Source of the DNA: Escallonia rubra
Taxonomy: Eukaryota; Streptophyta; Magnoliopsida; Escalloniales; Escalloniaceae
Direction of reading: 5' to 3'
NCBI GenBank assembly: GCA_033065855.1
Contig: JAVXUO010000138.1
Coordinates: 62,001 to 126,000, forward strand
DNA length: 64,000 nt
The notes beneath the pieces were generated by a model. That model saw only the letters and a program-made list of their open reading frames with translations. It had not been told where the DNA came from and did not search any database. How positions within the stretch are numbered: position 1 is the stretch's first letter; each line of letters starts with the position of its first letter. Shown in pieces: positions 25,101-35,700 of the stretch. The position numbers and the translations under genes are program-made.

Positions 25101-27858
25101 CAGGATATGACACAGAAATTGGTATGAAATAATCTGGAAGTATCTTAAACATATGTTTTAGGGAAAAACTGATGAGCAGTATTTTTTTTTTCTTTCTCCC
25201 TTTTTAGTTCTGTATTACCCTACTTCTTGGTGGATTTAGGTTGGTTATCTCTCCAGTTCTAGGCAAACAGAGTAAACTAATTGAATGTTCAAATGTAGAT
25301 ACTAAAGGACCTCATGGCTATAGGATCGGCCGCTCCATCACTCTTCAATATACATTCTGGTGCATATATTGTGCCTGTCTTAAAATGAAGCATGGGTTTT
25401 GCAGCATCCGGATTTGACAGTAACATCAGAAGAAAGAGTTCTTACTGCAATCTTACTATGGTGTTTGCAAGCAAAGGAATTGTATGCGTGGGAAGTGATA
25501 GATGAGATGATTTTACATTCGACACCTGAATGTCTTTTTGGGGAGAGGCTTCGGTCTGTGAATGCCTTTTTGCCCCTTGTGCGTTTCCCGCTACTTCCAT
25601 ATCCGCTGCTTAAGAAGGTAAGTTCAGGACACAGAAATATGATGTAGCGTTACAGGTTTCTTGATCAGCTCTTGAAAGTGGGGCTGCTGGAATTGGCTTG
25701 TCATTGTTTAACGTGATATTTCAGTTGGAGAGCAACCTTACCAGGAAGATTCCTACTTTTGATTGTCTGGTGAGCATAACCCGTGTCTGTATTACCTACA
25801 TTACTCGGAAGAAATTGCACTTTATTTATCATTTTGGGTTGGATTTCTTTCAATATAATATCTTTTTGTAATATAATAACAGGTGAAAGAAGCCACAAAC
25901 TTCTTAGAACACGGTGTGGCTAATCCAGAAAGAGATCTAAAGTGAGTATCTCGTATAGAAGTTCGAAGGACTAATGTAGTCAATTGTTCACTGTTGTGAT
26001 GTTTAGCTCCAATCTTTTCAATATGAGAGTCAAATATAGAAATGCTTGGCACTTGTTTGATGTGTATGCTTTTCAAAATTGGTAAATTCTGGAGCTCCTT
26101 TATCTTGAAAGTAAGTAGAGACATTGGCTCATAGCAACCCCTTGTCCAGGCCCTAGCCCACCCCTTGTTTTTTGGTGGTGCTCGACTTGGGAGGTAAAAT
26201 CACCCTTTTTAAATTCTGCAGCCACATTTTCGAATTTTGTTGAAGGAATACATACTCTATGGTGCGAACGTTTTTTTCTGTTTAGTGTTTTACTTCAATT
26301 TGGGGGCATCTTGGCTAGAGTTGTTTATATAACCTGTTGACTAAACCAGTAATGGCTGATGTAGTTTACGGTTTTGTACTGGAAGGTTTCAACACAGGCG
26401 ATCAAGTTTTAAAGAGCTTCAGTACATCTGTGATGGGGATGACAATGGAGTATTGTACTTCGCAGGCACATCCTACGGGGAACACCAGTGGGTAAATCCT
26501 GTTCTAGCTAAGGTAAGTTCTGCAAGTACTATCCTTTCTGTTGATTCCCAGCAGTAGCCTAGACAATCTGCTCAATCCTTAAAAACCATGTCACAGAGGA
26601 TCAATATTTCTGCTAGCAGTCCTGTTTCAAGATACACCGATCCAAAGGTTTTGGTCTCAAGGACTTACCAGGTATTAGTCGTGACGAATCGAAATTGCTA
26701 AACTACTTTCTTCCAGCAGTTTAGAAATCAGTCTTTAATATATCTAGCTTAATGATCAACTTGTGCTTAATGATTTAACAGGGGACCTCTTTTGCTGGGC
26801 CTCGGGTTGAGGATGGAAATAATAGTTCATGGTGGATGATTGATATTGGCCAAGATCACCAGGCATAAATCTCCTAAACTCTTAGATGCTCTAAACATTC
26901 GCTCATATCTATGCGTAGCAAGAACATATGTAGCAGTTACTGTCAACCTGGGCACTTCTCTTAACTTGAGAAATAAGATGCAGTCCATTCTCATTGAGCT
27001 TTAATAAGTTTTTTAGCCATCTCCTAGTACATCGAACTGCAAGCTTTTTGGGCTTGAATACCCATAAGATGCTCCATGAATATACATGTAGGGTGCTCCT
27101 TGAACCCTTCGTAACAAATGTTCTGCACAAAGAAGTCATATTATAAACAACTTGAAATATTTATACTTAATAATCTTTCTTATTTTGATATATCTTCAAG
27201 GGATAATGATTAGTGATATATTAAGCACAGAGTAATTTATTACTGTCGCTAGTTTTGTGAAAAGTCAAATGATTCTTTGGCTAGTCTTAAAGGGAAAACT
27301 CGGCTTGGAAATTCTCAAGTCCTTTAAAAACTCTCGGTAAGGCATTCGGTGCCATTTATACACTTCCAACTTACACTGAATGCCATTTAGTCAGTCCTAT
27401 TTAGTTCGGTTTGTATAGTTTTAAATAGCTTGGTTGCTAGTGGCCTGTCGAATGACGAGCCTTCTGATTCAAGACATTGGCTGGTGATGCAGCTCATGTG
27501 CAACTACTACACCTTGAGACAGGATGGATCGAGGGCCTTCATAAGATGTTGGAATTTGGAGGTAACTTGAATGTTTTTCCTGTCTCTCTTTTGTGTATGA
27601 AAATAGAGGTTTTGATGAAGTAACATGACTTCATATCAGGGTTCTTCTGATGGGAGGAATTGGACAAGCTTGAGAGTGCACGAGAACGACCCAACAATTT
27701 GCAAGCCTGGTCAGTTTGCGTCGTGGCCCATTGTTGGTCCTAATGCTCTCCTTCCTTTCAGATTCTTCAGGGTCATTCTGACGGCTCCCACGACTGCTGA
27801 TAGTAACCCCTGGACCTTTTGCATTTGCTTCTTCGAACTCTACGGTTACTTTCACTAA
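22118..27858 (+). CDS. BTB/POZ-BACK protein with N-terminal FA-methyltransferase-like and C-terminal discoidin-like domain
   Basis: Twelve exons: 22118-22924, 23637-23966, 24202-24432, 24804-24965, 25405-25617, 25725-25769, 25883-25941, 26386-26512, 26597-26671, 26782-26862, 27493-27561 and 27640-27858. They encode about 805 residues, matching Arabidopsis At2g30600 in order and length as I remember it. Domains are a farnesoic-acid-methyltransferase-like beta domain (about 25-165, with VGSQHYHYKRDNSPHYTV), a first BTB (about 210-270), a second BTB (from GEYSDVDIYIEG, about 335-450), a BACK domain, and a C-terminal F5/8-type region ending FELYGYFH. BTB proteins usually act as CUL3 adaptors, but a role here is inferred. 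Exon 10 ends CAG before GC rather than GT, so intron 10 is a GC-AG intron. Translation could also begin at the second ATG, 22127. Confidence 0.9.
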
Positions 27859-28339
27859 CTCGTATGTGTTAGAAATGGTCGGCACTGTACAGTTCTTAGA
27901 TTGTGAGAATAAATCCTTGGGATGAACTTAGCCTTGCTTCAGTTGACATATATCTTTTCCACTAACGATACACCATCAAAAAACATCTTCTCAAGATATG
28001 TCAAACATCTTATCTCTCTAATGAAATCCATCTCGTATAAGTTTGATTTGCAGTATAGATCTGAAATGAATTTAGCAGTACTTATTGTTTTGAACAACCG
28101 TAACAACTTCCTTTTCGTATTAGAGCATGGGAGGGCATGGAATTAAAGCTCGAAATCAAATTACATTCAAGTCAAATCAACTTTTAGGAGTAGATTTTGG
28201 AAAGGCTATTCAAGACAACCAACCCCGCCACCCCCCACCAAAAAGTAAAATCAAATAAATCTTTAAAAGGTGGGAGCTCCACTAAGACGAAGTTTTTTTT
28301 TGAAAAGAAACTTCATTCATACTACTAGCAATGTTACAT

Positions 28340-29110
28340 CAGTCCGTAACGCTTCCTTTACTAGGCCATGGGGCTTCCTAAGATGATGTCTTTGTACAGG
28401 TTCAATTTTTCAAAAATAGAAACTGCTAGCAAGAGTTCTCTTTCTTCATCAATCTTCACCACAGTTAGGCAGTCTGTTTGTATTTCTAATTGAGAGTATC
28501 CTTGCGAAAGGGCCCGTAGGAGTGCTCTAATAGCTACTGCTTCTGCTTGCTTTGCACTATCCGCATATCTCTGTAGTTTTCTTCCTAATTGTTGAGTTGC
28601 TTCCTTGAACACTGCGCCAATTCTGGCCATGCTGCATCTGTTTGAACATTTAGGGTCTTCATGGTTGACCTTGGTTGTGAGCTAGACCCTTGTTGAGCTG
28701 CATAAGAGACATCACCATCCAAAATGTGCGAGTTAGCAAGCTTAGGTTAGGTGCGTAGCTTCTTTCATATGGTATCAATTTTGTGCCATTCCTGCAAGGA
28801 AGTTTCATGAATATCCACACTTATTAGGGCTAGGTTTTTCCCTTTTCAAACACTGCTGCATTTCTTGTCTTCCACAATGCCCAACATATTGCTGCTGTAT
28901 GTGTGTAAATGTGCTTTCTTTGATCCCAGCTTATGTCCTCCAGCTTTGCCCAGTTGCGTAACCAGTCTCCTAGAGATTTTGAGTTTGCTTCTCTTGGCCG
29001 AATGGGTAGGTCACTTGCAAACCAGAAGATTTGAAAATATAGCTCACCTGGGGAAGAGATGGGAATTATCTTCTTCTTCCAGCCGACAGAATCTGCATTT
29101 TAACATACAG
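28340..29110 (-). mobile_element. 3' fragment of a LINE: zf-RVT and RNase H-like remnants
   Basis: Read on the minus strand, a zinc-finger/reverse-transcriptase tail comes first (CRFCRLEEEDNSHLF near 29050-29105, WFASDLPIRPREANSKSLGDWL near 28930-29035, then ALWKTRNAAVFEKGK near 28840-28885). A plant-LINE type RNase H piece follows (28361-28630, with KQAEAVAIRALLRALSQGYS and LEIQTDCLTVVK). The pieces lie in different frames with stops between them, and no reverse-transcriptase palm is present. It is a dead, 5'-truncated copy. Such RNase H sequences also occur as stand-alone plant genes, but the disrupted frame argues against that. Confidence 0.75.
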
Positions 29111-30160
29111 AAAAAGTGGAAGAAAGCAACCTTGTCTCTAATAAGCGCCGCCCCCCCAACCCAACACGCGCACGCGCGCGCACACACAGATAAGGCGGAT
29201 ATGCAAGTGACTTGAACAATAGTTTAATCATCCAATCTTTATGAAAGACAGGCTCCCTAGGTGACCAACAATATGCAATCTCTATGTAGTTGAGGACTCT
29301 AGATTTCCCACCTTAAAAAGGAAGCAGCACCAGCGAGTATTGGTCACACGTCAGCCTGTATATCTCTAAATCAACAGCCTCTGTAAAGGAAGGCATGTAA
29401 GGGGGCCAAGTTAAAGAGGTGAAACTTGTATGGTAGGCCAGCATTGTTAGTAGCAGCTCCGGGACCAGCAGCCGAGCCTGCACAAGATGGAATCCAATTT
29501 TAGAACTTGCTGATTTAGAAAAGAGGAAGGAAAAATATGGAACCGTAGGAACCACTGACCAAGAACTCCCAATCGATGAGATCCCCTCTTCCTTGATGCT
29601 ACCATGAATTTCATAACAAATGCCACTAGAAATTTCACAGGGCCTTCTAAATCTAGCTATGTTTAGCAACATCTTTTTGGCTGCAGTCACACCAATGATT
29701 ACTTAATTGCTTGCTAACATACAGTAATTCATATCTAACATCAAGATTATTTGCGGAAAAAGCATAATCTGTAAGCATTGTCACTTGATGAATATTAAGT
29801 AAAACACCCAATTAACAAGGCCCATGCAGTACAACTGTATATAGCCTACCCGAGAGAAGGATCCTAATGCAATAAACCATCTACACTACTACATATTTGA
29901 CAAGGCGATTGCCTTGTGAGCTGATCAAGGGACAAGCCAAATATTTGAAAGGCTTGCTAGAGAATCATCGAAAGCTACGAGCACAATTGGCCAGGCAATA
30001 TTACACTAGCCATCCAACTTAACCAAACAAGAGGGCAACTTAGCTAGAATTTAGCAGACAACAAGAGAATAGAGGATCTAAGAACAAACAACTGCAACCA
30101 AACCAACTGAGAAGCAAATAACAATATTATGACTATCCCAGACTTTGCATTGGCGGCAGA

Positions 30161-30196
30161 TTAGTGCACCTTATGCGCCCGCATAAGGTGCACTAA
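30161..30196. repeat. Perfect 36-bp palindrome
   Basis: Two perfect 17-bp arms, TTAGTGCACCTTATGCG and its reverse complement, are separated by CC. A partial copy of the centre (ACCTTATGCGCCCGCA) lies at 30249-30264. TAATGTTTTT follows the palindrome and also precedes the partial copy. Confidence 0.9.
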
Positions 30197-30839
30197 TGTT
30201 TTTATCTACATAAAGAAAGCATAAATCCTAGCAGTAATGTTTTTCCCCACCTTATGCGCCCGCAAAAAACTACATCAGCAACGATGTCAACGCTGGGGAC
30301 ATCAACAGCAATATTAACTTTTCAGCGATCAAATAAGAGGTGGGTAAGCACACGAGAGCGTGAAAATGTAGGATTAATGGAAATAGCAAGAGGAACGCAT
30401 TGGCTAGAACTAGAAACAGACATACAAAATCACCCAAGAACTACTCAAACCCATAAATAAACCGGGAACAAGTATCAAAATTTTGATAATAAGATTGTCA
30501 AGGGTTTAAGGAAAGCAAAAACCTTGGCGGTGCCGGCCTCGTGCAAAAAGGCTCACCGGAATCCCGAGTCCCGACGCTCCTGTGTAGATGTGATTGGTCC
30601 GAGAGAAATTATTATAATGCAGCGGCCCAAATACACCAACTAGTAACGAGAGGCCCGTTATAAATGGGTCGGGCTGGGCTTAACTCTCCAATCGGAAGGT
30701 TCAGGCAGGCCCCAGCTAAGGGTTGGACCGTGTATTTTAAGTAATTATTTGTTCATCAATTTGAGCCTTTTTTTCTTTCTTTCTATTATGAAATGTTTTT
30801 ATGTTTTGTTAGGGCTTTCTGCACATAGGCTTATAATTA

Positions 30840-31270
30840 ATAGCTAATAAGAGTGTATTTGGAACTATAGAATTGATGAGATTTCATTTCAAATACTCAA
30901 ATTTTGTTATTTGGAACATTAAAAAAAGGAATTGGAATTGAATTTCATGGGATTTGACTGGATTTATTTGTACAGTGTGAAATTCGATAAAAAAATAGTC
31001 GAATTTCATGAAATTTTAATTTACTTGAATTAAAAGTAATTATTTACTTATTTTACCATTTTCTAGATCTCTTGAACAAATACAATGAATCCGCCACCAT
31101 CGTCTTCGTTGCCGCTACTGTTACACTACTTTTATTACCACTACCAACACTACTACTGCCACCATCACCGCCGCCGCTGCCGCCATCGTCACCACTATTG
31201 TTGTTATTTACTAAATATCTAGGTGGACAAACTATCGTGCATTGTTATGAAGGGAAAAAAAAACTCTAAG
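30840..31270. repeat. AT-ended repeat with CCACCG/CTACCACT-rich core
   Basis: The left part (30845-31040) resembles the inverted right shoulder of the repeat at 7425-8420. It leads into a low-complexity core of CCA, CTA, CCG and CAC triplets (31088-31205). The plus-strand ORF there (31072-31269) encodes mainly leucine and proline because of composition and is not a gene. Confidence 0.5.
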
Positions 31271-32049
31271 AAGTGAAAAAAGGAAAAGAAGAATAAGCTA
31301 TTTAGCTTTTTTTTTTTATAGGTTTGTGAGAGTAAAAATGTCAAAATGCAAGAATATGGTTGTTGAAAATAGGGGAGAAATTATTATTATTTTTTAATTT
31401 GAATTATTTTAAGGACTAGGTCCGGGTTTGGGTCGGCTTATGGGCGGAATCAATGATTGCTTTAAAGGTGATTTTAGTATGTATACCACCTTAACAAATT
31501 AATTTGATAAAAGTTACGTTGTGCTCTTACATTAGTGCTCGGCAATTTTTTTTTAAATGAGAACTTACTATGGTAATAATAGTATGACAACCACCTAATA
31601 TGATTGTACTATACGAGACCTTGGACCTCATGCACCATTCCATCGAATGTCATAATATTTTTTAAACAACATTGTCCAAACAATTAGAAATAACCAATGT
31701 TGCAACAACTCTATCTTAAGATGATTGCGAAATCTTGTCCTACTTACACCAACCGTCCAAGAGCTAAATTATCTTTTGCACTAATCTTGTCCAACAAGCC
31801 TAGGTGTTCTACCAGATATTTATGTCTTCAGAGACTATTAAGTAGAATTTCAGCCTTCGCCAAAATTTACCACTAAAATAAGCAAGATTGCGCTTATTTA
31901 TCCAAAAATCTCGCTTCTAACAAAGCAAACTCTATTAGTTTACCGTATACACTGCAATAGTTCAAAATACACACTGCTTTTATACAAGGATTAAGCAATC
32001 ATAAATCCTATTTAAAGAAGAAGATCATACTAGTTAAACAATCATATAT

Positions 32050-32355
32050 ACTACTCGCTCGGTCCAAGATTATTTAATTCGGTTTGAGTTGTACGTTTAT
32101 TTAGGATACGAGTATATATTATGAGTTTTCTAGAGAGAAGGCTCCGGAGGGAGGGAGAGGAGAGGAGAGAGAAGAAAGAAAATGGATTAAAAGTGAAACG
32201 ATGATTTGATAGAAGATTAAATGTGAACAGAGAAATCGAATAAAAAAATATAAAAAAAATAAAAGTGAAGAGAATTTTTATATTTTATTTTTGATAAAGT
32301 GAAGTGACTTTAAAAAGTAAATACTTAATTTTTTTTTTTTAAAAAGGAGGGAGTA
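32050..32355. mobile_element. Probable Stowaway-like MITE
   Basis: The left end CTACTCGCTCGGTCCAAGAT and the right end, reverse-complemented CTCCCTCCTTTTT, resemble the CTCCCTCCGTCCCA terminus of Stowaway MITEs. TA flanks each end. It is about 305 bp, AT-rich, without coding capacity, and lies about 330 bp upstream of the SBE1 TATA box. The terminal repeats are diverged, so this is less certain than the copy at 6233. Confidence 0.5.
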
Positions 32356-32683
32356 TTAAATATAACCAATCACTAAAATGTTACGCTCTCACACATCACA
32401 TCACATCAGATCATGGGCTTCTGCACAATTGCACATCGTTTCAATGGTGGCTTTCAAGGATTAGGAACTCGGGTCACGTGGCAATGGAGTATATGCTTTG
32501 CTTCATGCATTTGTTTGTTGCAATCATCAAGCAAACCATCTTATAAGGAAGAAAACTCCCTCTGCGGCAACGTGGGGCCAAGATATTGGCTTTTCACAAG
32601 AAAATCGTCTTAATTATGATTGACGTGAGTGCAAGGTGTCGTAACTCGTATGCTCTCAACGGTTCTAATTCAATTCAGTCGCA

Positions 32684-32690
32684 TATAAAA
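32684..32690 (+). promoter_or_regulatory. TATA box of SBE1
   Basis: TATAAAA in GCATATAAAAGGCC, 61 bp upstream of the SBE1 start codon. Transcription would begin near 32715, leaving a short leader of about 35 bases. Confidence 0.6.
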
Positions 32691-32750
32691 GGCCATGAAA
32701 GACTGAGCTTTAATTTGGCTGAAACTAGAAAACTGTGAATCGGGGGAAAA

Positions 32751-35700
32751 ATGTACGCTTCTTGGGGTCTTCTTCCCAAACCAGCAACTGGGTCTTTGAC
32801 ACCTTTCTCAAGTAGAGAGTCTTCACTGGTAATTCAAGTAGTTTGGCTCAGGTTTGAGCTTTTCATATTTGCTTAGGTTCTTGTTTCATTGTTGAGCTTA
32901 GTGATGGTTGTATGCTCGTTATATTTACAGTGGTTTTCAGTATCTCTTGTAATTGGAATGTTTGTTTGGCTATTTCTTCTGTTTCAAAACGTGTGTCTGG
33001 AACTCGAGCTAACTCCCATATACGTTTTTCTTTGTAAATTAGTTGATGAAATTGATGGGTTTTTTTTTTCTTCCAAAATTGTCACTAACTTACTTCAAAA
33101 ATGAATTGGGTAATCTTTGTTTAATCTTTATCCATAAGATTGCCGAACAATTGGTAATGTATACACCCCAGTCTATCAGTGACACGGTTTACAGACTCGG
33201 ATGACAGGCGATTTGCTAGGATTATTTCATTGTCAGGGTATTGGTACTTTGGTATATAAATGTCAGCTTCCTCTTGTGGATGCAGACAAGTTGTCAGTCA
33301 TATGCATGTTGCGGTTTGGTGAAGTTGATACTAATTGGCGACAATATAGAGCAAAATATTATAGAAAAGGCAATCCCTAGTTGGGTATACACCCCAGTCT
33401 ATCAGACCTTTCGCTGACCATCATTGGAATGGCAAAATAAAGGCTGAAGGGGAGCCTCAGAGTTAATCAGAATTCTATAGCAAAATTCAACAATCAACCT
33501 GTTAAAAACCATTTGTGGTGGATTTATTTTTTACATTATTCAAAGACCAAATATGGCTATTTGATATGTTCTTCCTTTCTCTCTTTTTATAAGGTTATAT
33601 GGTAATCACTTTTCGTCATACTTGATTTAATCTATTATCTAATTGTTACCTGTTGCTTTGAGTCTTTTCCAGACCTCCATAAATAAGTGGACTGTTGCAT
33701 CCAAGCAACCAGCTGGAATTGTCTTTGGACATGGAAAGTTCAATGGAACTCCCCATTGTATTCTTTCATCAACAATCCCAACCAGTGAGAAGGTATATTT
33801 TGGAATGAAGTTAATTTTGACGTGGATGGTTAAAACAACCGAAACGGGGTATATGGGCAATAGTTAATTCTTATCTATCTCTAACCATCTAAGTTCAAAA
33901 TTCTCTTCGAGACCGCTATACAGAGTGCATTGGCCGTTCCTTTATATGGGCCAAAACGTATTTCAATAGAAGTGCCAAAGAAGGGCGCTCAACATACACG
34001 AATAGCATCTACAATCATCTATGCCATTAAGGCTGGCCTTAGAGTGAGAACATTGATTGATAGGAAAGCAACAACAAATACATGATAAAGAGTTGGAGTT
34101 ACCCTTCATTAGACAGTTCTTAGTTCCAAGTCTCCATGGTGGATTATCTAAAGAGTTGGTAGAGGCAGGACTTATGAATTATTGTTTGTACTTACGTATT
34201 GACACGAAGTCTTGTTTAAGGCATTGTTTGTACTTATTTAAAGTCTTGATTTGGCTGTTCTTAAACCATAAATGATGCATAAAGGTCATAAGTTATTCTG
34301 AATGCCATGTCCAGGCATCTGGCGCCTGTGCCACAAATATGATAGTACATGGAGGTTACCTGCCCCTGCCCCTGCCCCTTCCCCTTCCCCTGAATTTTTG
34401 GGTGCTTATTTAATACAGTGGTTATCTGGTGCATTCCTCACTAGGTGGAGCGCGGTTCTGCTATCTCCGCTGTTTTAACAGATGACAAGTCGGCAATGAT
34501 GACCGGTCTGGAAGAATCCGAAAATATTGGTATCTTGGGTGTCGATCCAGGCTTGGAACCATATAAAGACCACTTTAGGTATAGGGTGAGGAGATACTTA
34601 GATCAGAAAAAGAGTATCGAAGCAAATGAAGGAAGCCTTGAAGAATTTGCACAAGGTAATGATTGAAAACAGCACCCTGTGCTTATCTCCTATTTTTTAT
34701 GTTTATACATGAATTGGAATAGGATGTTATTTTTATACACACAATAAATGAAACCTACCGCCTGCTTGAGGCTAGCTTTTGAGTGCCTACGTAAGACCCT
34801 TTTCCTGTGTTATCCGAGGCAAATTATTAAATAAGTTCACCCGTCTGAACTATTGAGACAATCGTTGCAACTAGATTTTCCCAGTCCATCAGTTGAGTTT
34901 TCTATCCACCCTTATCTTCAGATGGCCTTTGCTCTAACCATTCATGATTCTTATATCTAGGTTATTTGAAATTTGGATTTACTAAAGAAGAAGGTGGAAT
35001 TATGTACCGTGAATGGGCCCCTGCTGCTCAGTAAGTCTTCAGCTCACTGCAATGCTTTTGTTTTTCATGGTAGTCAATAAAAGGTAATGAACCTTTTTGT
35101 CTTATTTCAACTTTCCACTTTATACTCAAATACTTAATTATGCAGAGAAGCACAAGTTATTGGGGACTTCAATGGATGGGACGGTTCGAACCACAAGATG
35201 GAAAAGAATCAATTCGGTGTATGGAGTATTAAGATTCCTGATTCTGGTGGAAATGCAGCTATTCCTCACAATTCAAGAGTCAAGTTCCGATTCAGGCATG
35301 GAGATGGAGTTTGGGTTGATAGAGTCCCAGCTTGGATCAAGTATGCCACTGTGGATCCTACAAGATTTGCTGCACCTTATGATGGCGTGTACTGGGACCC
35401 ACCCCCATCAGAAGGGTACAAACTCCCCATTATTTACTCTTTCCCTTTTCAATCTCGTTGAATGCCTCATCAAACACAACAAAAAAATTTGAAATGAAGA
35501 CCAATGAACTCACTTATGAAGCACAATTGTCTATACTCTTGGTCATATTAATGCGCACAGTACACTACGTGGAATACTGCTAGTTTTATTTTTTATTCAG
35601 TTGCCAAGATAAAGAGTTTCTGTTTCCACTTGATGCAATTTCATCAAATGAAGGATAGCATGTTTTTGAGATGTTGTTTGCTTTCGAATTAAACCCTTAC

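Larger units (their letters stand above)
27859..32680. other. Intergenic region rich in repeats
   Basis: It contains the BTB gene 3' UTR, a decayed LINE fragment (28340-29110), an alternating CA/CG run near 29164-29188, a perfect palindrome (30161-30196), an AT-ended repeat with CCACCG core (30840-31270) and a Stowaway-like MITE (32050-32355). The minus-strand ORF at 29313-29690 (125 codons) has no family resemblance. No supported host gene was seen. Confidence 0.5.

Noticed and set aside
29313-29690. 125-codon minus-strand ORF
   Set aside because: No recognisable motif and no exon partners; close to a dead LINE. Not called as a gene.
30161-30264. CRISPR-like repeat-spacer structure
   Set aside because: Only one full palindrome and one partial copy, in a plant nuclear genome; no array.
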